A stretch of 64,000 nt of DNA from Pictodentalium vernedei (lineage: Eukaryota > Mollusca > Scaphopoda > Dentaliida > Dentaliidae). Of this stretch, positions 55,110-64,000 are shown one piece after another. How positions within the stretch are numbered: the first letter of the stretch is position 1; every line of letters begins with the position of its first letter. The position numbers and the translations under genes are program-made. The stretch lies in contig CM062297.1 in assembly GCA_031216915.1 (NCBI GenBank), positions 182,164,083 through 182,228,082 of the forward strand, read 5' to 3'. The notes beneath the pieces are model-generated. The model was not told where the DNA came from. It was given only the letters and a program-made list of their open reading frames with translations, and did no database searches.

Positions 55110-56685
55110 ACGACTTAAACAATGTTGAGTAGAACTATATAAACAGTATTTAGTAAAAAAACAACGCTTTCATACACTCTACAATTTTTTCATTCACATA
55201 ACAGATTTTATAAAACGAAATACTAAAATAAAGTGAATATATAGTAATGGATTCGACAACAAGCTTTTGTTGGTCGACTCCTTTGTGAGAATGATATTTG
55301 TTTTTGACAGTATATGCCACGGGTGTGGTTTCAATTAGGTTTGCTTTATTGTGAGCAGACTGACACATCTTCAAGAAAATCCTGACAAATAACTATAGTA
55401 AAAATGCCCTGGAAAGCAACCGAAGAACGGAAGTGCAAAATACTTCGCGTCGACTGATATGTTAATGTCAAATTATTTTACCCTGTTGAATTACTAAATT
55501 AAGATTCCACTTTTTGTTGCATGTTCCCTTTGTTATATCATATCTTCCCATTCGATCTTGGGACTTGGCACAAATTATATTTTGACGAAAAAGAAATTAA
55601 AACTTGAGAGAACAAGTGTCGCCGTGGTGCTATTCCTGCGTGAGAAGGCTCCAACACAATGATGACAGATGCTCTCTCTGCTGTATCCGTTGTTAGTAGG
55701 TGAGAATTTTTGCTGAGTGAGATTTCTGACAACTAGATTACTTAGAAGCCTAAACTGATTGAGAGATGAATAGAAATGTTTCTCGATTTTACACATACGT
55801 TACTCTTAAGTCACGAGACGTCGCCAACTCAAGACGACAGTGGAAAATACAAGAAAAACTTTAATTAATGAATTAACTGTACTATTTATTGAATTCATTC
55901 TCAGATGTTGTCCTCCATTTTTTTTATTGGGGGGGGGGGGGGGGGAGGTTACGATAAAGCTCGATTTCACAATTCCATTTCATTTGCACCTCTGGCTTTG
56001 AAATGTGAATACGTGACGATCAACCGCTCTTAATGGCTTCATTGGAGTTCCCATTCCGAGCTGCAATCAAGAGTGCTCTCTTAGCTCTGGGTGTCTCTTG
56101 TCCTCTCACTTGGACGCTCCAAGCAAAGGCGAGCGCGCCCATCTAAGGCGAGCGCGCCCATCTAACCGTGGAATTCGAGACCAAAGAACAACAACGGCCT
56201 TCTTCGGGGAGCGGAAGCATCTTTTGTGAGAGGACTGCTTCTCACACTGGTCCTTACCCGAAGGATACAGGACCAACGAAGACGAAAAGAATGAGAAAGA
56301 GTCCATCAACGCTTGGAAGAGTTTCTGAGAAGGAAGACAGGAGAGAAGGCCGAGAAGTAGACAGAGAAACCCGCTACCATCTCACCACTTCCGACTCCTG
56401 TAACTCCCATATAAACCCCAGATGTACCCACCCGGGGGTAGAACAGAAGGACGGAGACGCTATTAGTGATGCGAAAAGGGAGATAGAAACTGGTATTTCA
56501 ATGCCTCCTACTCCAATCCCTCCATTCCTTCCGAGTCGGGAACCCTGGATGACCCCTTCCATCAGGACCTCAATCGATGTGCCGCCGAAAATCACTGGAG
56601 GACTCCAGGAAATTTCTAGACGGACTGGTGAGACGCGAAGAAAAGAGACGGCTAGAACATCTGAAAACAGCAGAAGAAGTCGGGC
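55110..56685. other. No confident gene; decayed coding-like end
   Basis: G run at 55929-55946. A 173-residue plus-strand frame (56168-56689) is rich in R, K, E, P and S and ends inside A13. Near its end a second frame reads KFLDGLVRREEKRRLEHLK then TAEEVGLN, a charged helix-like stretch. It may be a degraded retroelement ORF1 or an exon; no family identified. Confidence 0.3.
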
Positions 56686-57186
56686 TTAATCCTTTACCTA
56701 ACATGAAAGCAGACGGCACTTGCAAATAAAATTCTTGAATAACTAATTTTTTTCATTTTTGTCTCAAAAACATAGGTTATGACTCCTCGACGAGAGGGGT
56801 CATCATTACCTTTGTTTTGGAGACAAAAAATGAAAAAAATAATAAATAATAATAAATAAAAAATAATAATAATTTATAAGCCTAAACTCCACTAGCGTGC
56901 TCTTTGGCTTTACATGAACTAAACCGAGCATTTATCAAAAGCTATTTTATAGAGATAAGTTTTTAGACCTATCTTAAATGAGGTGATTGATTGGGGTTTT
57001 CTTTGGTGAGCAGGTAATACATTCCAGTACCAGGGACTGCCACAGAAAAAGCCCTGTCACCTGCAGTGTTTAACTTGAACCTTGGCTGCACCAGGGCTAC
57101 GAGATTCTTCGAGCGCAGTGATTAATTGGCAAATTTTGTTAATAGCGCTGGCCGGTTTTGGCCGTTACATTGGGTTAAAGGGTTAA
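56686..57186. mobile_element. TTAA MITE family A, copy A13, with 270-bp insertion
   Basis: Left TTAATCCTTTACCTAACATG, right GGCCGTTACATTGGGTTAAAG...TTAA. Core hairpin reduced to CCTCGACGAGAGG. About 56850-57120 is a foreign insert with an (AAT)n lead-in and the phrase CAGGGACTGCCACAGAAAAA, probably a retroposed fragment. Confidence 0.75.
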
Positions 57187-57514
57187 AAAAAATCAGGAAT
57201 TCCGACAACGGAAGCCCATGTCACCAATTATCAATCCAGCAAAGATGCCAGCCAAAAAGAGAAGAAAAAAGAAGTACAATTAACAACATCTCTTCCTTCC
57301 ACAAACCACAACCTTCGCCTTCTCCGCTGCCGTGAGACAAAAAGTCTTGATACCTCCAATGTGGGGTCGAAAGTGACTGAATAACCCCACATCGTTCCTG
57401 CGCACCTTCGGTGCGCTGAAACAATCTTTCGTTCGTTCGTTCTTCCTCATTCAATTTGATAGTTAATGATTTTTATTTGTTTATTATTCCATTATTTGTT
57501 TATTTGTTCTATCA
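57187..57514. other. No gene recognised
   Basis: Contains a hairpin GTGCGCACCTTCGGTGCGC-like (57394-57416) and (CGTT)n. Confidence 0.4.
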
Positions 57515-57729
57515 TTAACCCTTGGGTTCTCAGATTAATTTTCGTTAATAACTGACGCATATACATTTACAGAGCTGCAGATGACTTAACATTGTTTTTA
57601 CATTATTGTTGGCTGCCTGTACAGGCAGCCAACAATGATGTCAAAACGCATCCCACCAGAACAGTTCACTTGGAACAACGTTTTCAGGGCCATGGTGCAG
57701 TTTACGGCTCTGTGGGGGTTAAAGGTTAA
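57515..57729. mobile_element. TTAA element H3
   Basis: TTAACCCTTGGGTTCTCAG start, GGGGGTTAAAGGTTAA end. Centre hairpin ATTGTTGGCTGCCTG / CAGGCAGCCAACAAT, perfect, at 57604-57633. Confidence 0.6.
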
Positions 57730-58455
57730 TGCGCAAGCTCGCTCAACCGCCCATTAGCATACCGGAAACAGGCATGCATGCGTGCCATAACTTTCGAGGT
57801 TTTTCCAGGAGAACGTGTCCAGAACCTCCGACATTGCCGTATGTTCCTTATGCTTGTTGGATGTTGCGTAGTGTGTCACAAAAACTGTTTTTGAGTTGTG
57901 ATAACCAACAAGTTTCTCAGTCGGTATTTGTGAATTTATTTCACATTTTTTTCTTTTTCGACGAGTGCAGAAGACCAGCCGTCTACTGCCGAACAAACTT
58001 ATTGATCAGCTACGAGCCATACTTATTTTTTAGGGGGGCGGGGTGGGGATGGGAGGAGGAGGAGGAATAAAAAGGACTCGAGTGAGTGAGAAAAAATATT
58101 TCTTCTCGTGAAATCCTAAAACACAAAATCGACTGATTGCTTATTCAATCTGAAAAAAACATTTTTGCTTTGGGCTACTCATTCGCGTTTCCGATGCTGT
58201 ATTTCAGTATCTCCCGAATTAGTGAAGTTTGTTTGAAAATAAATCCTGCTTGTTGTCTCACCAGAACTGGTAATGTGTGTGTGTATGGGTGGGTGTGATC
58301 TTATCAACTACTACTGTGGACACTTCCAAGCTTTATTCACACTAAACTGAGGGACAACCGAGAGCCGGGGAAGTCCCCGATTGTTGTAATGGCATTATCA
58401 TGCACTCTTGGCTGCGAAAATAAGTTTTATGTCCAGAATTGTCAACGACCCCGTT
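57730..58455. other. No gene recognised
   Basis: One 113-residue chance frame; G-rich patch near 58030-58060. Confidence 0.4.
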
Positions 58456-59080
58456 CAGGGCTGGGAGGAGTTAAAATTTCCCTTAACACGTTAACGTGTT
58501 AAATGTTTCTGCGTTAACGTGTTAAATGTCGTTAAATGTTAAAATGAACAAAATTGTAGTATAACAGACCATTTCCGGCCATTTTTGCTGATTTGATCTT
58601 GAATCTGATTGAACTTACCTTACTTACGTACACTATTAACTCTTTTAACTCCAGTGGTATCTCCCATCCCAGTTCAATGGCAGCAATTAGAAGAGTCCAT
58701 ATTCATTATTTGGGGTAGACCAATCAAGGCTGCACGTTGAAAATACTGATTGGTCTACCTCGCAGCTTCACTGAACAGCCGACCTATAATATAATGGCGC
58801 TATGAAGTGTCTTGTTCCTGGCCGGGAAAGCGGCCGCCTGGATTCAAATGGTCAATATAGTTCTCTCGACACTGCGGCACAGTTTCAGTTAACTGAGTGA
58901 GACGAAAAAATAGATGCCCTATACAGATACATTAGATGAGTCACGATGAGTACAAAATCATTCCTGGTGCACCCTAACAAACTTCAAAGTTAAATGTTAA
59001 TAACTTAGTTAAAAATTTTTTAACTTTGTTAAAATAATTTAACACGTTAACGTTTGAAACGTTAACTGCTCCCAGCCCTG
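58456..59080. mobile_element. hAT-like MITE with TTAACG-rich arms
   Basis: CAGGGCTGGGAGGAGTTAA left, TTAACTGCTCCCAGCCCTG right. Target duplication ACCCCGTT / ACCCCATT (58448-58455, 59081-59088), 7 of 8. Arms repeat AACACGTTAACG. Carries a nested family G MITE, so it is older than that copy. Confidence 0.88.
58636..58854. mobile_element. TTAA MITE family G, copy G6 (nested)
   Basis: TTAACTCTTTTAACTCCAGTGG start, GCCGCCTGGATTCAAATGG end. The left hairpin arm is lost (AGACCAATCAAGGCTGCACG). Confidence 0.78.
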
Positions 59081-59289
59081 ACCCCATTTGTAACAGATCG
59101 AGGACTTATCCTTGATTTTTTGTAAAAAAACATGAAAAATTCCATATTTGGATTTGGGTGTGCACACTATAGTCTTCGAGTGATACACATTACAATCCTA
59201 ATGCGTGTGGGTGGGGGATGGGGTCGGCGCAATCGCTGAGTCAAAGCCAGAGAGAACAGTGCAGACGCCTAATGCTAATTCAGAGATAC

Positions 59290-59484
59290 TTATCCATTTA
59301 CCCGATGTGACGTAATATCCGGCAGGAAGTTTTCACATAAATGCAATAGCTTACGAGACCTCATTGAAACGAGCTCGTCGAGCTCATTCCAATGGGGGCC
59401 ATAAACGATGTTTTCGGATGAAAATGAAAATATTTAGGTACTGAAGAGTGTTGTCTTCTAAAGTTGTGTTAGATAAAGACTTAT
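59290..59484. mobile_element. TTAA MITE family A, copy A14 (decayed)
   Basis: CATTTACCCGATGTGACG, ACCTCATTGAAACGAGCTCG / GAGCTCATTCCAATGGGG, GTGTTAGATAAAGACTTA. Variable pair A:T retained despite decay. Confidence 0.65.
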
Positions 59485-59718
59485 CCTATCAACTGTCCTG
59501 TTGATATCACAGGCCCTTATATTTCCAGAATTTAATCTATTCAGTAAAATATATATACTATCATCAGTAAGGCTAAAAAAATGTTTTGATTCTCAGGCAA
59601 TCCCTCATTGAATTTGAACCCCCTCATTGGACATTTTTATTGCTTTTCAGTGTCTTCCAATATTAGTACACACTGAGGGAGACCCGAAACTTTTTACATT
59701 TTTTGATTGATGCATATT

Positions 59719-59777
59719 TATTGTTACAATTTATGGGAGAGTGCCTATAGGCTCTCTCCCATAAATTGTAACGAAGC
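59719..59777. repeat. Hairpin related to element I
   Basis: TTACAATTTATGGGAGAGTG / CTCTCCCATAAATTGTAA. Compared with 26184-26221, one stem pair has changed T:A to G:C on both arms. Confidence 0.75.
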
Positions 59778-60008
59778 AAATCCCTATAGATTAAATACTT
59801 TTACTTCAAAGATAATATGAAGAGCGTCAAAAGAATATGAAGCCTTTGAATTGCAGTACCTACAGTTTGTTTTTAGAGGAATGTTTTATTTTTTTTAAAT
59901 TAAACATGAATTTATTTGTACAAATATGCACTTTCTATATTTCTGTGTGTAAAAAGACATCCTCTCCACGTTTGCTCACTTTTTTGCAAAATAAAAATTG
60001 AAAACAAA

Positions 60009-60070
60009 ACCCTCCCTCCCTCCCTCGCTCACCCTCCCTCCCTCCCTCCCTCCCTCCCTCCCTCCCTCCC
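60009..60070. repeat. (CCCT)n microsatellite
   Basis: About 15 CCCT units with one CGCTCA interruption. Confidence 0.95.
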
Positions 60071-60217
60071 TGATTTGAAAAACAAATTGCCTGAGAATCA
60101 GTTAATTTATTTCGTGTGGCCTAAAAAGTGTTTTTTCACAAATTCTACAAATACGACGAATGCCTGCGGGTGATATTAGATTTCTGCCTGTGTCTTCTTT
60201 TGCTGAAGAAATGCTGC

Positions 60218-60478
60218 TACAGTACGTGGAGAGTGTATTATCACTAAATCACCCGCGGGGTGGAGATTCCACCCGAGCAATAATTGCAAATTTGTTGCAA
60301 AGCATAACCAGCACCTGCAAAGTTTCAGCCAATGGACCTCCGGGTTAAACCCGGAGGTCCATTGGCTGAAACATTGCTTGTGTTTTTTGTCGATATGTAC
60401 AAAATTTGAAATTTATAGCTTGGGTGATAACTCAACTCCGCGGGTGATTTAGTTACAATCCACTCTCCACGTACTGTA
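60218..60478. mobile_element. TA-flanked MITE family F, copy F2
   Basis: TACAGTACGTGGAGAGTG left, CACTCTCCACGTACTGTA right. Nearly identical to F1 throughout; TA at both edges. Confidence 0.92.
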
Positions 60479-60536
60479 CATTAAAAAGATTTTGTAATGA
60501 GAGGTAGATCTCTCCCCATTTTAGTTAATCTTTGGG

Positions 60537-60920
60537 GAGAGCGGTGTCTCAGTGGTAGACTGTTGGACTTCTATGCTAGAGGTCCAGAGTTCGATCCCCG
60601 TCCGGAACGACCCGGGTTGTGTCCTTGGGCAAGGCAAGGCACTTTGTCCCGGTTGCCTACATGGGGGGGGGGGGGGGGGGGCGATGACACCGTGTACTAA
60701 GGCGTACCGCCCGTCGATGGTGTACATGTCTTCAGCCGCTGTAACCTTGCTTGAGCGGAGCTTGAACAGAGAGTTAGAATGTTGAGGAGCTGACAGTTGC
60801 TCGTCGATGCTCGGTGGTTCTCTCCGGGTACTCCGGCTTCCTCCACCCGTAAAACTGTCACGGTCACGATTAGCCATTGTGCATAAGTATGTGACCTTAA
60901 ACACCAATAAATAAATAAAT
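60537..60920 (+). mobile_element. SINE copy S9, tRNA-headed, full length
   Basis: GAGAGCGGTGTCTCAGTGG (box A), GGTCCAGAGTTCGATCCCCG (box B), CCTTGGGCAAGGC (duplicated AAGGC), a G run at 60664-60680, body, CCCGTAAAACTGTCACGGTC, tail (AATA)n. Flanks TTAGTTAATCTTTG and TAAGTTACTGTTTG may be a diverged target duplication. Confidence 0.9.
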
Positions 60921-61871
60921 GAATAAGTTACTGTTTGACACTGTACTATCCGACGTTTTTACCTATTTTCCTACTGCGTGTCGGTACAATCAATCGATTG
61001 ATCTATTCTCCGAAAATGATATTCAACATCTACACATCATTGCCATCATGCGTCGGGTGATTTGCTCCCCAATGTTAATGTTGACCAATCGGCTTTGCGG
61101 CGCCCTATAAATCTACGATACTTAGAAATCGATGCAACACATATAACATAAGTCCTATATTATATGGTGGTGGGTGGGGTGGATGGGGGAAAGGTCAACA
61201 TATTATTATTATTACTCCCCCTCCCACATTTCCCTCTCTGGAAACCAGTAACTTATAGAAATAATAGGATGAACATATGTGAGGGAGGTGAGGTATCAGA
61301 CCGGATCCTATCGTGATTATTAGTGAGGCGTATAACGCAAACAACGCAACCTTTAAATATATGCCGATTACCCAATTGAACTTTTAAACATAAATACCAG
61401 GCTTGGCGATCGATTTTAATTTAATTCTTTTTGAAAGGCCGACGAAGTAACATTTGCATGTCGAAGAAAATCTTGCCCCCCCCCCCCCCAAAATGGGAGG
61501 ATTTGACTTCGGTATGCACATGTTGCTTTATCGACCTCTCAAAGGCATTATGTATATTTTTTTGCTCTTTGTATATTTGTAAATACTTTTCAGCTTTTCG
61601 AACTTGTAAAATTGATTCAAATATTTGGTTGTATATGTACGTGGGTATATGCAGAAGCACGTGGAAATGTATGCACGGGTGTATATGCAATTCTTTTCTA
61701 GAGTGGGCGGGGACGGGGTGATGCTTAATGTATAACGACCAATGAATGATCAAAATGTGTCTCATAAGCCTTCAGAGGCTGGGTTTCATACAAATATTCT
61801 GTTAACATTCTATGTGTAATGTATTCCATGTGTATGGAAACGTGACACTTAAATAAAATATTCTTCTACTG
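60921..61871. other. No gene recognised
   Basis: C run at about 61476-61489; no repeat link noticed. Confidence 0.4.
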
Positions 61872-63287
61872 CAGGCCCGTCGGAACCGGGGGGCTGGGGG
61901 GGGGGGGGGGGGGGCTGCAGCCCCCCCCCCCCAATAATTTGCTCATATTTCGTCGTTAGTTTATCCATGATGGGAGCAACCAATGTGATCTGAATAAAAC
62001 TGGACATTACATTATTTAACTCAGATTAGAACAGTGGCGTAGGAACCGGGCAGAGGGGAGGGATATTAAGGGAGATATTCCCCCCACCCCCACAAATTTG
62101 TCAAAACTAGGCTTTACTGGGCTGGGTTGGTGGTTTCTCCACACGTGATGCCCACTGGTTACCATATTCCGACATTGCTGTTAATGATTACTGGATTGAG
62201 TGGGTTCCATGTGGGCTTTCTTCCACCAATAAAACTGACAGTGTTGTTTGCGCCTAATTGTGGAAAGCGATGTTAAACCCCAACCAACTAAAGGGTAATT
62301 CATTGCATGTTCACTATTCCTGTCATTCTGCTCGGAAATCACGCTGAATTGATCAGAGAGCTGACGTATTTCCTTATTGACGATGTATTTGCTCAGAATC
62401 ACTCAGAATGCATATTTGTACATCTTAAATTAAAAAAATTTCCCCCGGACCTTCACCAACGAGTCGGGGAGGTACCCCCTCTCGTGCTCAGCCCCACTCG
62501 CCTCTTCGCGGTTCGGATGACGCTTCGCGTCTTCGCGTCATAGGAATATACGATTTATTTGCTCAGAATCAACCAGAATGCATGTTTTTACATCTTAAAT
62601 TCAAAAATTTTCCTGGGGGAGGCCCCGGACCCCCCACCAACGAGACGGAGGATACCCCCTCTCGTGTTCACCCCCACTCGCCGCTCGGATGACGTGTCGC
62701 GTCATGGGAATATAGGTCCTACACCCCCCCCCCCCCCCAAATAAAATTAGCTTACTATACCCCTGGATTAGAATTATCACTGAATGTATAACATGCACAT
62801 GCATATGTTGATGTGCAAATGTTTTGAGCAATTCCTTTGGCAGCTTAGAAGACCACGACAACCATTGGCGTAATGATAAAACTAATGAATCCACCATAAG
62901 GCCTGACTGTTTTTTAGCATGACGGAATACGGCCACGGCCTGCAGGTGAGCCCGGTGTGAGAACCGTCCCCAAATGTTATGGGGTTCTATTGGGATTTTT
63001 GAAACATTTTGTTAAAAAAACAACTTTTGCCATTTAAAAAAATCAAGAGGTTTTTGCTTCAAAAGCTACCAGAATGCTTCCTTTGATTGCCCTTTTCAAA
63101 AAAATTTCTGGGGGAGTAACCCCCCCCCCCCCCCCGAATCCCCTCCCCCCCTCAAAAAGCTCATGCTTTCAGCACTTGCGCCAGATGCCTTCGGCATCTG
63201 GATACCCCATACCCATTTAGTATCAGCCAGTTCACCCAAATTAGCAATATCAGCCCCCCCAATATAAATTTCGTTCCGACGGGCCTG
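61872..63287. mobile_element. 1.4-kb TIR element T, non-coding
   Basis: CAGGCCCGTCGGAAC left and its inverse GTTCCGACGGGCCTG right (15 of 15). Flanked by TACTG on both sides (61867-61871, 63288-63292), a 5-bp duplication. Poly-G/C blocks lie next to both ends. A second hAT-like end, AGTGGCGTAGGAACCGGG (62034), starts inside, and a SINE-like tail (CCACCAATAAAACTGACAG) is near 62224. Confidence 0.75.
62385..62715. repeat. Two-unit ~165-bp tandem repeat
   Basis: TTTGCTCAGAATCACTCAGA and TTTGCTCAGAATCAACCAGA begin the units. Both run through CATCTTAAATT, CCCCGGACC-like, ACCCCCTCTCGTG and GCGTCAT(A/G)GGAATATA. Confidence 0.8.
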
Positions 63288-63292
63288 TACTG

Positions 63293-63706
63293 CTACTACT
63301 ATAACTCTTATTGGTCTTGCCACTCTGAAAGAAAGTAACTATCTGCTACCAATATGTGCTCTTTAGGGTCACGAGGCAATCAGCGGCGATCGTGGTCACC
63401 TTCTCGGGACCTTGTTCCTTTGTCCTCGGTCGATGTCATTTGCTTCCGGTTACACTGCCACTATCTCACCTAAGAACTACTAAATACAAAACGGTCCGTC
63501 TTCTTCATGTAGCGAGTGACATGAATTTTGTCGTCTATGTGGAGACGGTTACTGTATAAGTTCACAAACTTACTGCCGAATCCACGACTCCGTGTGATAT
63601 CTGTAGCGCTACTGTTTATATTTTACCTGAAATAAATATTGTTTAAACTAAATAGTGTTGGAATGGGCTCTTCAAATAGCACCTCTCGTGCCAGCATATC
63701 ATAATC
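63293..63706. other. No gene recognised
   Basis: Short frame at 63356-63559 with no recognised family. Confidence 0.4.
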
Positions 63707-63945
63707 TTAACCCTTTAACCACGAAAGACGGCTTTTCCGGGCCAGGATCGTGATGCGACCTGAATTCATAAGGTAGATAGGTGTTTGGTGAATTTATGTA
63801 GTAGTCCAATCAAGAGTTTCGACGTGCAGCCCCGAGGCTGCACGTCGAAAGTCTTGATTGGTCTTACCCCAAGTACCGAATTTAGACTCTACCACTTGAT
63901 TGCGCTGAACTAGCATCGAATATACCATTAAGGGCCAAAGGTTAA
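63707..63945. mobile_element. TTAA MITE family G, copy G7
   Basis: TTAACCCTTTAACCACG start, GGGCCAAAGGTTAA end. Hairpin TTTCGACGTGCAGCC / GGCTGCACGTCGAAA: compared with G5, one A:T pair has become G:C on both arms. Confidence 0.88.
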
Positions 63946-64000
63946 CAAAAGAAAACTCTAAGAATGGTCTTTCAAATTCCGGGTCGATCGCCAGCTCTAG

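Noticed and set aside
56168-56689. 173-residue protein as a real gene
   Set aside because: No domain recognised, and the better-looking charged helix is in another frame; more likely decayed coding DNA.
59916-60173. Leu/Pro/Ser repeat protein
   Set aside because: Translation of the (CCCT)n microsatellite.

Overview
The window looks like non-coding DNA from the nuclear genome of a marine or aquatic bilaterian invertebrate. It is AT-rich, has almost no long open frames, and is densely packed with nested transposon debris, SINEs, a LINE corpse and microsatellites. It holds no bacterial operons, rRNA operon or CRISPR array. The species cannot be fixed from sequence alone; a lophotrochozoan or a non-vertebrate deuterostome fits best.

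The one gene I recognise with confidence is an intact, uninterrupted noggin (BMP antagonist) reading frame on the minus strand at 42084-42815. It has a signal peptide and all nine C-terminal cysteines. Short noggin-derived relics on the same strand lie on both sides (40.5 kb and 45.0 kb), so this locus seems to have held more than one copy.

Most other sequence is mobile. Autonomous relics are two broken Tc1-like transposases (0.1-1.1 kb, 12.8-14.0 kb), a broken Jockey-type LINE (29.2-31.7 kb) and a LINE 3' scrap (47.0-47.3 kb). Non-autonomous elements dominate. About 30 TTAA-flanked, piggyBac-like MITEs or remnants fall in several families, called here A, B, G, H3, I and J. TA-flanked Tc1/mariner-like MITEs are D, E and F. 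hAT-like MITEs with 8-bp target duplications lie at 4.1, 11.7, 27.1, 36.6, 50.3 and 58.5 kb. There is a composite palindromic family C/C', a foldback-like element (25.5-26.6 kb) and a 1.4-kb TIR element (61.9-63.3 kb). A single SINE body occurs at least nine times, sometimes with a tRNA-type head and sometimes with a 5S-rRNA head; several copies have clean target-site duplications.

Layout: 0-15 kb, Tc1 relics, MITEs and minisatellites; 15-19 kb, G, P and SINE insertions nested in one another; 21-28 kb, C, Q, foldback and N elements; 29-32 kb, LINE with a MITE inserted cleanly at TTAA; 32-38 kb, 5S-headed and tRNA-headed SINEs plus the second copy of repeat O; 40-45 kb, noggin locus; 45-64 kb, dense MITE nests.

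The most unusual signal is a shared architecture. Many unrelated-looking MITEs carry a near-perfect central hairpin. The same hairpin core recurs in families with different flanks (A with B, E with F). Where copies differ, both arms usually change together. This suggests arm-to-arm correction, exchange or re-insertion of hairpin modules.
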